Shown: positions 24,471-35,226 of the stretch, piece after piece
Position numbering within the stretch: the first letter of the stretch is position 1
Layout of the letters: every line of letters begins with the position of its first letter
Assembly (NCBI GenBank): GCA_009617715.1
Contig: VTFK01000188.1
Span: forward strand, 1,116,001-1,180,000
Length of the DNA stretch: 64,000 bases
Reading direction: 5' to 3'
Source: Plectrocnemia conspersa
Lineage: Eukaryota > Arthropoda > Insecta > Trichoptera > Polycentropodidae
Translations under genes and position numbers: made by a program
The notes under the pieces: generated by a model
What the model saw: the letters and a program-made list of their open reading frames with translations, nothing else
Told to the model about the DNA's origin: nothing
The model's database searches: none

Positions 24471-26386
24471 ACGTATTTTTTATAGATGAATAATAGTTCG
24501 ATACGCTTATGAAAGTTTATGTATTAGAATATATGGTTTGAACGGCATGTTAAATTTCGCAGTGAGTCAATTGGTAATCGATGAACTAGTGTAATCTAAA
24601 GATAACTTAATGGCGATGTCATTATGTTATTTTTACCATTATGTTGGTGCTTCGCCCCTTCTATTCCTACAATAATATAATGCTGGATTCGAAATTTAAA
24701 GTTGTTCAAACAATAATTATTGTTATTGTAAAGCCGTGATGTCCGAAACTCTCCCCGGGGCCGCAAATTCCGTAAAGTTAGGCACACATTGTGGTAATAA
24801 ACCTGACCGGGGACCTCATCGCGCTCGTGTAATTCCATCCATCGGAAAGTTATGAAAGCTCGGTTCGATTTGTTTGTCGAACTTTCGAGAACTCCCGGAA
24901 CAAAGTTAGTTAGCTGTAATTAAACTGTAGACACGACTTTTGCGATACCCCAAAGCGGCCAAAGGCAAAGAACGAGAATTACGTAACGTGAATACTGTCT
25001 AGGTATTTACCATCGGGCTAGAATAATTTCAAAGACCGACAAGTTCAATCAGTGTGCTTAATTAAATCTGTATTATTTGTTTGCTTAAATTGTGTGTCAT
25101 AAACTTTAATTGCGAACGTTATAAAGAGCGTTTGTTGCATTGCATTTGAGTTGGAACTCGTAAAGAATAATGTACCGTAACCGAATTTCTTTTGAGTTCC
25201 GTTACGAGGGTGAATTGAAAATGTGTTTTAAGTTGTATTGTTTTGATGAAGACTTTTTTTATTAGAGAATCAATGAGTGTATATTATATATTTAATATAA
25301 CATTATTTATTTACCACTTGGCTTTGTTTCGTATAGATAGAATAACCATATATTGTGTAAAACACTTAAAAGAGTAAGCAATTACGCATATAGATTTACC
25401 AAACGAGACAAAATAATTATATAAAATGCCTAATACAAGCGAATATTTTATACTCAATAGAGAAACCTATATTAATGAATTTCTGAAGTGCTACAGATTA
25501 TTTTCTCTAATAATATAAGATTTTTTTGCATAGGGGCTGAATTAAAAACCGCGGCCCGCTAGCTGTGTGTTTCTAATATGTGCTAAAGCACAACAAGTGG
25601 TTGGAATTCTAGTCAGAAACTGAGTGCTGATGAGCGAAAGCCTTTTTATATGTTTTATAACTAGCAGCTTTGACAAGTCTTGAGTCTACGGATTTATTTT
25701 GACCAAAAATGCACTGTAAATATAGATTCACCCCATTTAGTATGCCACTGAACCTAAATTTTATTACTAGTCGAGCATTTAAATACACTTTGTTTTATTA
25801 TTTGCCTTAAGCGGAGATATTCTTAAGGGCGGTCAGCCATAATGACTTAGGTGCCATAAATAATAATTATTACTTTTCCTTTAAATTGTCTACAAAAGCA
25901 TATTTGTACTTTTGAAAGTCTCGAATGTCTTGTCTGTGTTTAGTATACGATTTCTGCGCTTTTATTGCTGACGATTTCTACTTTTTTCTTCGATTAATTG
26001 TGTTGGATCATCTTCAAATTAAATGTTATGATTTCTACTGTTCTTTGATCATCTTGTTTATAAAGAGAATAGCAATGTATTGATATTTGTGGCATAGGAA
26101 AGAAAGGAAGCGCAAGATTTAGGTTGAATATCAGCCAGGGCATTTTCATTAAAGCATATTTTTCGAATCTATTGTAATATTTTGTCTTCAAGCCATAATT
26201 GTAATCATAGAAGAAGAATTTAGAGTGTAGGAGAGATTTTGATAATTATGATCAGTCGCATGTGTTAGCTTACGTTAGTTACTTCCGCAACATTATTACC
26301 GTTTTGTCTACCCCCGCGAAACCGAGTTATCTGATTCGGACGTGTTCAGCGGGTTCATTAAAACTTTATTTTAATGCGGCGGAGTT
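24471..26386. other. Intron sequence, no gene recognised
   Basis: The part at 24720-25030 is less AT-rich than the surroundings. The run ctgaattaaaaaccgcggcc near 25540 may be a worn DNA-transposon end. No exon was recognised. Confidence 0.35.
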
Positions 26387-26410
26387 TTGTTGTTGTTGTT
26401 GTTGTTGTTG
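26387..26410. repeat. TTG microsatellite
   Basis: Eight uninterrupted TTG units. Confidence 0.95.
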
Positions 26411-27370
26411 GCAATTTATTATGCTGGAGTTTCATAATTGTCTCAAAGTACGCGTGTATAATAAAATGTGCATAGTTGGAAGCGGAGAGAGAGATAAGCT
26501 CCGCCCGCCCCCCGGTCGAAGCGCGCGCACGACAATCAATTATACCACATGATTGATGCGAAATTGCTTTAGTTTTGCTTCAGAACGAAATGACAACGAA
26601 TGGCGACCGGTTGAAAAAATAATTAACGGATAAAAATTGCACTTCTAGTGTTATAAATTGCCTGGTAATGCGGCGCACTGTCGTCCAAAGGAAATGCTAT
26701 TTATTAACTCATCATGTCGTGATTCAAAATGTATTTGTGAATACAAATTATTAATTTAAAAAAAATGATTGTTCGAGAAAGATGTTGTATATTTTTTAAA
26801 TAGATCGATTTTTCAGGGGTTTATTTTTGATGTATTTTGTATTTAATTAATATTATGTAACATCTATAGGTTGTATATTAATGTTATTGTATAGTTATCT
26901 TTTCGTCTCTGAATTGTTTCTGAAGCGGGCTGAACTCTGGATTCCGCTCGTCAAGCTAGCCCAAGTTTGACGTGAAGGGAGAAGCGACTGCTTCTTCATT
27001 CTTATCCACCATGTCGTTGGTCAAAGTTATATATTTTTGGCTGAAGTTCTTGATGATGTTGTCTGGTCTTTGTCTTGAGCGGAAGTTTTTGCCCGGTGTA
27101 TCTGTTTTTATACACACGGCAAATTACGACGTGCTGGGGGTGTAATTGGATTAGTTCTATCGTCATCCGTTTTTTAATAAAAGTTATTCTTGTCATCCGT
27201 GCAGGTTACGAATGACTATCGACATGCAAATTCCTTGAAATTTATGACCGACACCTTTAATATTAAAAAATCTCAACGGCACTTGTATTCCTATATAAAT
27301 TTCTGTCGATACAATATATAATACCACTTACCAATTGTAAAAAATCCTATTGCTATTGTGAGGCATCCGA
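26411..27370. other. Intron sequence, no gene recognised
   Basis: Includes a short CG-rich patch (26490-26535). A ttatgaccg-type unit near 27242 resembles those in the following tandem repeat. Confidence 0.35.
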
Positions 27371-27615
27371 CTATTGTCACGTACGGTTTGCACCAATCAC
27401 TAATCTCTTAAAATTTATGACTAACGGCTAGTATAGGGCTGGTCCTCGAATCTGGCGCATATGTTTTGAAGTGCGTGGGAAGTTGACTATCTCTTGACGA
27501 ATATTCACCTTAATTTGGGTTATTGTAGCTGGTTTTTGAAGTAGTAAATACAATATTGTCACGTACGGTCTGCACCTAGCACGAATCCTTTGATTTTTTC
27601 TTATGACCGGCGTTT
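27371..27615. repeat. Diverged two-copy repeat, spacing about 182 bp
   Basis: ctattgtcacgtacggtttg at 27371 and tattgtcacgtacggtctg near 27554 are each followed by a gcacc(aa/ta).cac segment and an in-register ttatgac..ggc block. A worn third unit may lie at about 27185-27260. Confidence 0.55.
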
Positions 27616-28859
27616 ATGATTTAATTCAATTTCACTAAAAGCTTTTAGAAATGCAATATTTTGAATTTGCTAATGTGTAGAAATTCTAGGGAAAAAAATG
27701 TATATGTTCGCATACGTTTTGGATGTTTCAACTTATTTTTTTATCATGGTGAATGTTTCAATGCCATGCAATGCAATTTTTCAGAAGCATAATAAGGCTA
27801 CAAATTTTATGGGTTAGTTTGTGCTACGTCCTTTTTTTACCTGGGTGACATGCAGCTTAATTTTTAACAAATAACATAAGCGTGCTGCAATTGAGATATT
27901 TTATTGACGTTAAAACTAATGACATAAATATTACACGATTTTAAAGCTATTCGTTATGGTTTTTACTCACCGAAAAAATATTGAAAAGATACAATGATGA
28001 AAATGTAGAAAAAATCTTACATATATGATACCATAAATGAGTTTTTTTTAGTAAAGCAAATAGAGACAAATATATGATTATATTATACTGTACTTAAATA
28101 TATTTTATTATTATTATCATCATCCATTGTCAATAATATAGGATACAAGAAAGTCGGATTGATATATGTATAGATATTACTACTGATCATAGGGAAAATT
28201 TAATAAACAGAGAAAGGCTTGTGATTGTATTTAGGTATTTATAATATTTTTCTTTATTGACTTTCTGTATGGAATAGATTATTAGATGCGACCATTCGAT
28301 TATATTCGTGCAAAAAATATGCTCAAAACAATCTGAGGCCTTTATTAAACGACGCTGCTATATTGATGCATTAAATACAAAATATCAGATATTCTAGCTC
28401 TATTATTTGTAATATGTTAGCACAATGGGTACCAAAATACACCTGTTGTTGGATATCACAGTTGGGCGATCACAGCGTAGCTGAGGTGATCTTGGGGCTT
28501 GACAATTTTGATATGACTCAGTCACTCTACCTCGGCCACGAGCTCTCTTCTTCACCGGCATCGGTTATCAAACTATCTTTTGACTATTATTTTGGGCCTT
28601 GATTCTAATTATTCGATGTCCTAGAAACTTTTTCCCCCTTCCGAGAACTTTTCTTTCTTGGGTGTTATAACATAAAGAAAAGTTCTCTTCGTTTATTGCC
28701 ACTTGTTTAATATATTCAAGAATAATGTCTTATCATAGTCATAAAGCATGTTTCATATTTTTCCAGAATGTTTTATCCTAAGCCCGTCATTTGCGAATAA
28801 CGCGAAAGATTCGGAACAACCGGGAGCTTTCGGCCCGGATTTAATATATAAATATCCCC
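27616..28859. other. AT-rich intron sequence
   Basis: No gene was recognised. The part at 28400-28600 is more balanced in composition and has an open frame of 62 codons, without recognisable motifs. Confidence 0.35.
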
Positions 28860-29215
28860 CGTGACACATTCGGCCCGGCGCGCATTGATCGAGTCGAGAT
28901 AAGTCCTGGCTGGCAAGTCGGACGACGAGGGTGGATGCCATGTTGTCTGCGGGCAGGGTTGCCGAAGTGTTGCGGATCCGACTGGCTCGTATTGATTTCC
29001 CACCCCGGCAGGGGCGGCCCAGACCGCTGTATTTGTACATGCGCAGTGGCGGCGGCGACGGGGGGCAAACCCCCGGGATCACCCCACCCGACCAGCCCTA
29101 GCATTGTTCTGCGTGGTCTGCACTGCAAGCGATACGACGGCCGCGAGTTATTACATAATAACGTCATAAATCAAACTGAGGGTGGGGGTGGATGGGTCTG
29201 AGGTCACGGGGTGCA
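28860..29215. promoter_or_regulatory. GC-rich intronic island
   Basis: One of the most GC-rich parts of the window, with tgcgcagtggcggcggcgac and runs of C and G. Frames are open on both strands, which is a composition effect. No protein family is recognisable. Regulatory role or mobile-element origin are both possible. Confidence 0.3.
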
Positions 29216-29640
29216 AAAGCTCGGCGGCGGGACAGGCTCTCAGACGTTCATTGATGATGTTGCAAGTTTTGCACGTAAATGTGGGGCAGGATTGTTTACG
29301 TGCTTCGTGGGCACTGCTTCCTATATTGAATTATTCGTTAAGTTTTATTTTTTAAATATTGAGATAAGGAGATCACTATTATTATTGGGTAGTTTTTAAA
29401 GTCAATTTTGTTTGATGACATACTAAAACTGTCTTTTGATAACTGATGAATTACTTTCTTAAAGAAGTCTTGGGGGTTGCTAGCGAAAAACTATTTCAAT
29501 TGGTTTGAGCAGGAGTTCAAAATTCGGTAAATTTACAACATTAAAAGAGTTATGCAAAGAAAAACAGCAATATGGCATTTCTCTAGTAAAACATTATTTT
29601 TATACGTTTATTTCAATTTCTATTATACCTTACCTGTATT

Positions 29641-29735
29641 CAAACATATTTTGGTCAATAGGGGGATGCAAAAACAATTATCACTTCTCAGAAGTCAAAA
29701 ATTCACGTCAAAATCAATAAAATCGTGTCGAGCAA
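29641..29735 (+). repeat. Hairpin-core repeat family, left-arm fragment
   Basis: It runs from attttggtcaatagg through caaaaacaattatcacttct and ttcacgtcaaaatcaataaa to atcgtgtcg. Only the left arm of the hairpin is present. A different copy begins immediately to its right. Confidence 0.7.
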
Positions 29736-30584
29736 AAATATAATTTAACTAGTAGGCGCTATTATGCTGCTCTAAAATGTCTATGAAACTCAATTTGACG
29801 GTTTCGAAACGTCCATTTGCTGTTCAAACCTAAACCTAACCTAATGAAAGTTCTAAGACTAATTATAGTTTTAGAACTTTTCTTACTTTAAGTCCAAAAC
29901 CCAACTCATCTCAAGGGAAAATAAGCGGAAGAATAAATACAGACAGACATCGCATCTCAAATATTGCTCCATAGTTTGTCTTCATTTCGATATTACACTA
30001 TGTTTTATAAACATGATAGTTATCCATACTTATATTACTAGGGATTTATAATATAATAGGGCTAATCAAAGTATATTCAAACCGAATTTTGGACAATAGG
30101 AGAGTACCGCAAAAACAATTATCACTTCTCAGAAGGCAAAAATTCACGTCAAAAGCAATAAAATCGTGTTGGCGCCGTCGCAGTGGCCAAACTTCAGTTT
30201 GACCAAAATTCTGTTTGAATACATTATGACTAAGATAACTATCATAGTTTTAAAATATAAGTGTAATATCGAAGTGCAGACTAACTATGGAGCAACTGGC
30301 AAATTGAGTTTCATATATTGTATATTTTAGAGCAGCATATAATTTTACTAACGCCTTATGTTATATTTTCGCTAATAGAAATATGTATTTCTTGGGAAAA
30401 TGTTTTGGAGTTCACTAGTGAAAATATAACTTTCCGAAATATACAGATTTTACTATAACATTTATATATCGCATGTAAATAAATAATTAATTTTAATTAA
30501 TATTACTAAGTATGGAAAAGTTGAAATCATATAATTTTACTAGCAACTGCTAAATAAATTATATTTTCACTGGTGAAAATATAT
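29736..30584. repeat. Hairpin-core repeat copies forming a large inverted repeat
   Basis: The left half (29736-30185) has tgctgctctaaaatg, gaaactcaatttg, cgatattacactatg and the left hairpin arm ending ggcgccgtcgcagtgg. From 30186 the sequence runs backwards as its reverse complement: gaccaaaattctgtttg, aagtgtaatatcgaag, caaattgagtttc and tttagagcagca (to about 30360). About 160 bp of the left half has no partner on the right. The sequence up to 30584 (gaaatcatataattttact, cactggtgaaaat) is the reverse complement of the left end of the copy at 17911. Confidence 0.7.
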
Positions 30585-30899
30585 AGTACGTCTAACAGTG
30601 AACTCCACTTTTCGCTTTCAGTCTTCACACATTTTTATACATTCTAAATTAATTCCTTAGATAAAAAGGAAGAAAATTCTCGTCTAATTTTTTTAAAAAT
30701 AAAACCGGTATGTAATAGAATAATTTTATTTAATTGGAGTAATATTTTAACCATTAAAATGTAAGATCTATAACTTGTCTCTTTTATAAGTCTGTATGCA
30801 CGCACATAACCGCACCAAGGGAATCCATAGTTTAGTTTGTTTCGACATAAAATTAATTGAAAATACCTAGGCTATACATAAATTATTTTCGAAGCGCGC

Positions 30900-31010
30900 G
30901 CCTCGTGTCTATATGGGGTAATCCAACACTTCAGAGGACCCAGATTTGATCCCTGTGGTACTCCAGTAGGATTAAATAACAGGCAAAAATTGGTGAAAGA
31001 CTTTTACCGA
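30900..31010 (-). pseudogene. LINE reverse transcriptase fragment
   Basis: The minus strand reads GVPQGSNLGPL at 30933-30964, the invariant non-LTR RT motif, with little RT-like sequence beyond it. It is a different, better-preserved family member than the LINE at 1157-2654. Confidence 0.65.
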
Positions 31011-32999
31011 CTTTAAAGGTGTTAGTTGTTTTAACAAATATGCCTGTCTATGTCGCTTTTAGTATCGCCTTGAACGAGCACGTTCACCACAGACTGCTGA
31101 ATTATATTTTCCTAAATTGTCGGTCTTGATTAATAATAATATAGTCAGTGATTATTCGATATGAACCTATGTAAACTCGTTCCCCTCCACATTGTAAACG
31201 TATACATACCTCCCTTCAAAGCACACAACAAAGGCGAATGCCAGAAGCACCTGTGCTCAATTCTAATAATATCACCTTAACACACAATAACCATAAAGTT
31301 GAAATACTAAACGTCCATTATTAACCGATATCGTCTAGGGAAACATTTCGCAAAACAACTCAACACGCGTCGTAATCCAATTTTCGTTAAATATTTGGAT
31401 TAAAACCCGGAAGTTACCGTCAAAACTACCGAACAGCAAAGTTGTGTTGACATTGCCACCCGGAATCCGTTCTGAACGAAGCACAAACACAAAATATGAT
31501 TTAATTAACTCTTTTGAAATAATAATTTTCATTTAGAAATTAAACTTTGTGGTGAAAAAGAGATTCACATTTTCGATATGCTAAGAATCAAACTCGACGA
31601 TATTAAACATGTGACACTGATTTGCACGAAAAACTGTTATTAAAATATCAACCTTGTTCAGCAAGTTTATTTAATATACCACTCACACGAGCGCAAAATG
31701 TAATAAATTTTTTCGCGTCGCTGTTTATGTGGACGTAATACAATTTTAACGGGGGTGGAGAAGTGTCTACTTTTGACTTCCAGTCTTTGCTCTCAACGCG
31801 TAATGTCTACTAACCCTTGCGAGAGCGAGGGTCGATAAATCTATTTCCAAGACAAATATTTGCCAACTCAGCACAGATGAGATCGTAAAAGTATGTACCT
31901 ATGCATATGCGTATGTATACCCTCGCCCTTCCCGAATGGCAACTTTTTACTGTACATACATACATAGGTATCTACAATGTATTGCGTACATGTAGAGATA
32001 CAAGCGGGCGAAATTGTAGTCGCTACACGATTACCTCATGACGCAGTTACCGAATGAGTTCGTCGAACCCCTACACACACCCCCACTTGAACCCTAACTA
32101 ATTTAGTTGTTTTAATTACTTTCGACGTGGATCCGTTTGTGGGGCTTCTTTTGGAAACGAATTATGGAACTGGGTCATTGCGGCATCGATAGTACTATCT
32201 ATGCTTTTTTGGGTAACTCTCAAAGTTCAGGTATTGATTTGTCTTGGATAACTTTATTTTACTTACATTTGTGACCTTTACATTTTCTGAATAATATTAT
32301 GATATATACTTGTACTGGGGACTCGAGCCAAAATTTGATTTTCTCCATTTCTCATCTAAATAGTGGCCATTAAAATGCTTGACGGTTTGTTGGCGCTTTT
32401 CAATGACTATAAATTTCAGGATTAGTGGTTTGAGTGTCTGTTATATTGTTTCATAATAGCACAACCGTTAATTCATGATGATAAAATACGTTGTATGAAT
32501 AACAAACTAGATACTAAAAGTTGAACTAAAGAATAGTAATTAACAATCAAAGAGGTTCTGAAAAAGCTAATTTCGTTTTTATTTGTCGCAATTACTTGTT
32601 AAAATCATAATAAAAATAATCGCTATAGTTATTTGCAACTTGCTAAGAATTGTCACGCCTGCATTATACAAGCATTGCACGTGCCGATCGCCTATTTTAG
32701 CGGTTTAGGACCACTTGTAAATGGACTAAATAAAGCACAGTCGGCGTATGTATGTTACAGTTATAATATTAATTATCGTCGATGTATATGTTACAGTAAA
32801 TTCATATTTTCACTAGATAAAATATGATCTCACTAACTCAGCCAGTTAAAATATATCAAATGATTTACAATTTCACTGTTAAGTATCAATAGATCTTTAT
32901 TTTTTAAAGACGGATGATTTGGTACGCGATTCGTAGAATTTTAATGTCACATCGTTTGTTGGTCAAGTTGGATTTGGTTAATTCATTCAAATTAGGTAT
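31011..32999. other. Intron sequence, no gene recognised
   Basis: The parts at 31170-31540 and 31700-32160 are more balanced in composition, but no exon or element was recognised. Confidence 0.35.
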
Positions 33000-33140
33000 T
33001 GGTTTGAACAGCAAATGGACGTTTCAGAACTGTAAAATTGGTTTTAACGACAGTTAAAAGCAGCATATAATTTTAATAGCGCTATTTTTGTTAGTAAAAA
33101 TATATGTATATCTACCGGTGAAAATGTATTCAGATATAAT
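33000..33140 (-). repeat. Hairpin-core repeat family, left-segment fragment
   Basis: gaacagcaaatggacgtttc is the reverse complement of the left-segment gaaacgtccatttgctgttc. It is followed by aaaagcagcatataatttta and ctaccggtgaaaatg, the same order as at 30340-30584. Confidence 0.6.
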
Positions 33141-33879
33141 TTCAATAACTTTACTGGTATTACACATTCACTGTAACATATGTGTTGACTAGCACCTTTA
33201 GTTGACGATTATAGTGTTACATTTTATGTATACTCTAAATACGCAATGCATGCATCTACTAGTCAGTGTATAAACACTATAAACTGACGGTCTTAAGCAA
33301 ATTAAAGCGGTTCGTTAAAAGATCATACATACTAGCAACACTGGTATTTAGAACTGTCACTGTCGGATGCGGTAAATCAAATTAAGGGCATACGATAAAT
33401 CAGCACAGACCAAGATAACCCTAAAAATAATGCGAAATCTGTCGTTTTTTTTTACTTCTAGCTGATGTGATAGCTTGCTGTGAGGTCTCCTGTAGAGGAC
33501 TGGCGAGGGTAAAGCCCCGGCGTCCGGACTGAGGGATTAGGTTTTGCATCTTTCTCGAAACCAAAACTTACAAAAGCATTTTTTTATCGGCAGCCACATT
33601 TTCTCCCTTTCTTAAAAGTCAGTTTTTATCTAGTTCCGAGAAACAGTGTTATTTGTTGTATTTTTATTTTTTTATAATTTAGAGATATATATAATATACA
33701 TATATGTCTATCTTATGAATTGTAACACGTTTTATACCACTAGAAAATAGATTTTTTAGTGAAAATTATTATATGGAAATCCTAGCCATATATGTATGTA
33801 TGTTTGTATATGCAATATGGGTTCGATTTAACAGGGAATTGTTTTTATAGATATGTGCACTTAAATAAATTATTTGCTC
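33141..33879. other. Intron sequence, no gene recognised
   Basis: A short GC-rich patch at 33470-33540 (gagggtaaagccccggcgtc) is unclassified. Confidence 0.35.
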
Positions 33880-34415
33880 TGTTTGAACATTACAATACTA
33901 AAAAATGAGCATTAAATAAATATATCTATGTTCAATAAAAAAAAATATATTTGTAGTGTGCATTAAAACAAATGATTTGTGCATTAAAATATTTAAAAAA
34001 ATGCATTAAATTATATTCATACTCAAAATATAAATTCACTATAACAGTTGCGAAACGATCAATTGCTGTTCAAACTCAAACCTAACCTAATGAGAGTTCT
34101 AAAACTAATTAAGAATTAATATATGCTTATTATAGTATATGTAAGTATTTCCGTAATATACAATTATATTAGTTTAATAGAGAAAAAAAATTAGTGCACT
34201 CTACAAATAAAACATTGAATAATTTAATATATTTTTATTGTAAATAGTTTTAATATTTGAATTCACGTGTAATTCGTTTTAGTGCACATTACAGATAAAA
34301 AATTGCTTAATATAATATTTTTAATTGAAAAAAGATATATTTATATAATGCCCATTTTTTAATATTGTTATGCACATACATTGTATATTGTAATGCACAC
34401 CACAAATAAAATATA
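33880..34415. repeat. Degenerate internal repeats with gtgcac/tgtgcatt units
   Basis: Units of the form gtgcac..tacaaataaaa recur near 34194, 34282 and 34393. Inverted forms (ttgtagtgtgcattaaaac) lie near 33950-33990. A piece of the hairpin-core repeat left segment (gaaacgatcaattgctgttc) is embedded at about 34050-34115. Confidence 0.5.
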
Positions 34416-34815
34416 CAAAAACTCAAAGTTGTGGCAAACTTTTACTTAAATTTATTAAAACTCTTTGAGAGTAGTGCTAACTTCAAGTTAATTGCAGCAA
34501 TATAAAAATTGAAGTATCATATATTCTTAGAAACAATATACATACATATATTCTATAAACTTTTAAGTGAAGTGTGTTTTTAGGTCATAGTCAAAGAAAA
34601 TTTTTATTGAAATCTACCTAATATTGAGATGCAGAAAAAACTAATTATCATGTAACAGTTCTTGATCAAGTATCACGTAACAATAATAATTAAGATATAT
34701 CATAACATCTTATTCGCTTACGTTTGAGATCTTCCACTTCCTCATTTTCATGCTCAAGTTTTAAGAAAGTGCTTTAAGCATTTCGCATATAAAATATGCA
34801 AAGTTACTCCTGAGA

Positions 34816-34990
34816 TTGTACCAGCAGATGGCGTGCTTCTCCATAGAAGTCTTATCAATTGCCGGCTCACGTCTCTCTCTCCACGTTAAGGCCCAGCGAA
34901 GGTCAAGTGCCACCCACGTGTCCCCACCCTCGCAGCACGCCACCCCACGCCCAGCCCCTTTGTTTTGTACACAAACATTTCTTTTGGCCT
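34816..34990. promoter_or_regulatory. C-rich intronic island
   Basis: C-rich with several cac/ccacgtg motifs (an E-box CACGTG near 34915-34920) and no recognisable protein. It contrasts with the AT-rich flanks. Confidence 0.3.
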
Positions 34991-35190
34991 TGTCGCGCGA
35001 GATTATATCTCGGTTTATTTATGTCCTTAAGTTTCAGAGTCAGGAGCTCGTTAAATTATGCCTCCTCGTTGTTCATAAGTCCCTCTCTCTTTACTTTACA
35101 CTCAAAGCTCTTTGAGATTTTTTTTTATAATGTATCTCATCACAATAATGTATTTGTTGCATATTTATGTTATATAATATATTATGTATT

Positions 35191-35226
35191 GCAAGAGGAG
35201 TGCGACAAGGCGATGCCTTGTCGCCA
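35191..35226 (+). pseudogene. Small LINE reverse transcriptase fragment
   Basis: In frame from 35194 it reads RGVRQGDALSP, the RT motif typical of RTE- and LOA-type LINEs. Nothing RT-like survives on either side, so only about 35 bp is recognisable. Confidence 0.5.

Noticed and set aside
28753..29201. Frames of about 100 codons on both strands
   Set aside because: Composition effect of the GC-rich island. No family resemblance, and no start or splice context supports one.
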